This document shows positions 4,838-5,609 of a stretch of DNA of 5,609 bases, piece by piece. The notes under the pieces were generated by a model that had not been told where the DNA came from, searched no databases, and saw nothing but the letters and a program-made list of their open reading frames with translations. This DNA is from Patescibacteria group bacterium (lineage in GTDB: Bacteria; Patescibacteriota; Minisyncoccia; Phycocordibacterales; UBA2100). Both the position numbers and the translations under genes were made by a program. The DNA lies in contig WFZM01000048.1 of assembly GCA_015489565.1 (NCBI GenBank), forward strand, positions 1 to 5,609, read 5' to 3'. The first letter of the stretch is position 1. Each line of letters starts with the position of its first letter.

Positions 4838-5485
4838 ATGATAATTAGACAAAATGATTTTGATGAGATGCTTAAAAGAGCTGAATTACCGCTCGCTTTT
4901 GTAGCCATGAGTAATGCCGGCAAGACCTATCGCTCAAAAGTCCTGCAAGAAGAGGCAGGATTTTTTCATTACAGCGTGGACGATGAGATCCAAAAAGAAT
5001 TAAATATCCAGTCAATGGAAGAGATAAGTGAGTGGCTATCTTTCCCTGATTTACCAAGTTACAAAGAAAGAGAGGCTAAGTACCTGGAACTTGAAAATCG
5101 TTTTACAAAAGTAGAGCCGGCGATAGTAAAGGGAGTAAATTTTATATTGGATACGACAGGTAGCGTTATTTATCTGGAAGAAGAAACTCTTAAACAGCTT
5201 CAAGATAATTTCTTAATTGTGAACATGGAAATATCGGAGAATGCCATGTCTGAGCTTTTGGAAAGCTTTTTTGCCAATCCCAAGCCACTTATTTGGCAAG
5301 ATAGCTTTGAGCAATTGCCGGGCGAGAGTAGAAACGAGGCTCTGCAAAGGTGCTATCCGAAACTTTTAAAAGAGCGCCTAAAAGCGTATAGAGAATTAGC
5401 AGATATTACAATTCCCACTGATTTATTTAAAGATAAAAGCGCCGGAGAGACACTGGAGATTATACGCTCTGCTTTGCCTTACTAG
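4838..5485 (+). CDS. Uncharacterised P-loop kinase-like protein
   Basis: This 215-residue protein has a variant Walker A near its N-terminus, AMSNAGKT (23-30; the usual first Gly is Ala), on a strand LPLAFVAM, followed by a DDE (48-50) in the place where shikimate and nucleoside kinases carry an acidic substrate or metal site, and a second strand ending in LDTTGS (104-109), a plausible Walker B-like or substrate loop. Mid-protein WLSFPDLPSY, KYLELE and C-terminal NPKPLIWQDSF look like conserved family blocks; I associate this combination with shikimate-kinase-like P-loop proteins of unknown function in candidate phyla and some eukaryotes. The fold call is supported by motifs; the substrate is unknown. 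It follows tmk by 33 bp on the same strand, so a role near nucleotide metabolism is possible but unproven. There is no Shine-Dalgarno. A strong palindrome begins 17 bp after the stop. Confidence 0.82.
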   Translation: MIIRQNDFDEMLKRAELPLAFVAMSNAGKTYRSKVLQEEAGFFHYSVDDEIQKELNIQSMEEISEWLSFPDLPSYKEREAKYLELENRFTKVEPAIVKGVNFILDTTGSVIYLEEETLKQLQDNFLIVNMEISENAMSELLESFFANPKPLIWQDSFEQLPGESRNEALQRCYPKLLKERLKAYRELADITIPTDLFKDKSAGETLEIIRSALPY

Positions 5486-5502
5486 TGGCTGCGTTTAGGG
5501 GC

Positions 5503-5550
5503 TTGCCGCCCGGGCGTTTTTGCCTTAAGGCAAAAGCGCCCGGGCGGCAA
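5503..5550 (+). repeat. 48-bp near-perfect palindrome, 3' hairpin of the P-loop gene
   Basis: Bases 5503-5524 pair with 5529-5550 around a TTAA loop: a 22-bp stem in which the only non-Watson-Crick pair is T5517/G5536. That pair is a G-U wobble in plus-strand RNA but an A-C mismatch in minus-strand RNA, which points to function in the transcript of the P-loop gene ending at 5485. Each arm holds its own 10-bp palindrome CGCCCGGGCG (5507-5516 and 5537-5546), so the element is three nested palindromes. No T-tract follows (AAAGCTTTGC), so it is not a textbook intrinsic terminator; it may terminate, stabilise the 3' end, or act as DNA. Confidence 0.8.
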
Positions 5551-5567
5551 AAGCTTTGCTTGAAGCA

Positions 5568-5595
5568 TTTACTTTAAATACAAATTCTGTAAAAT
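5568..5595 (+). promoter_or_regulatory. Probable leaderless promoter of the next gene
   Basis: TTTACT (5568-5573, 4 of 6 to TTGACA) is followed by 16 bp and TAAAAT (5590-5595, 5 of 6). Exactly six bases (TAGAGA) then separate it from an ATG at 5602, the same spacing as before dcd and the membrane-protein gene. Confidence 0.45.
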
Positions 5596-5601
5596 TAGAG
5601 A

Positions 5602-5609
5602 ATGCTAAA
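5602..5609 (+). CDS. Probable start of a further gene, truncated by the window edge
   Basis: Only ATG CTA AA is visible, so nothing can be said of the product. The call rests on the promoter-like sequence placed 6 nt upstream and on the position just after a 3'-end hairpin, where a new transcription unit is expected. Confidence 0.35.

Noticed and set aside
5557..5567. Small inverted repeat TGCTTGAAGCA after the large palindrome
   Set aside because: Five-base arms with a one-base centre cannot form a useful hairpin, and no T-tract follows.
1..5609. CRISPR array, tRNA, insertion sequence or defence system
   Set aside because: No repeated spacer pattern, no tRNA cloverleaf, no transposase or terminal repeats and no defence-type domain was seen on either strand.

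Overview
The window is AT-rich, densely coded bacterial chromosome with standard stops; tmk ends in tandem TGA TGA, so TGA is a stop here. Short genes, near absence of Shine-Dalgarno sequences, a dCTP deaminase of a type I associate with Bacteroidetes and candidate phyla, and an unusual double-length ThyX suggest a Patescibacteria/CPR (Parcubacteria-like) genome. That assignment is inference from gene style; no rRNA or ribosomal protein gene is present to fix it.

Layout: 2-436 (+) HIT-family nucleotide hydrolase/transferase; 479-1048 (+) unrecognised helical protein; 1035-1460 (-) small single-pass membrane protein, overlapping the previous gene tail to tail by 14 bp; 1461-1675 intergenic with a strong GC-rich hairpin; 1676-3055 (-) tandem-domain ThyX; 3056-3153 divergent promoter region with two nearly touching -35 elements; 3154-3693 (+) dcd; 3740-4165 (+) dut; 4175-4804 (+) tmk; 4838-5485 (+) uncharacterised P-loop kinase-like protein; 5503-5550 a near-perfect 48-bp palindrome; 5590-5609 the probable promoter and first codons of a further gene.

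The core of the window is a dTTP supply module: Dcd (dCTP to dUTP), Dut (dUTP to dUMP), ThyX (dUMP to dTMP) and Tmk (dTMP to dTDP), arranged as a plus-strand run facing a divergent thyX. The HIT protein upstream and the P-loop protein downstream may also act on nucleotides, but their substrates cannot be read from the sequence.

Most notable: (1) ThyX appears to be two ThyX folds in one chain with complementary losses, the N half keeping the dUMP-binding E-x-S-x-R-Y element and the C half keeping RHR; (2) -10-like hexamers sit exactly 6 nt before several start codons, which predicts leaderless mRNAs, while thyX alone has a leader with a Shine-Dalgarno; (3) Tmk lacks the Walker A lysine; (4) two U-tract-poor 3'-end hairpins each pair best in the RNA of the gene just upstream; (5) a P-loop family of unknown function follows tmk.
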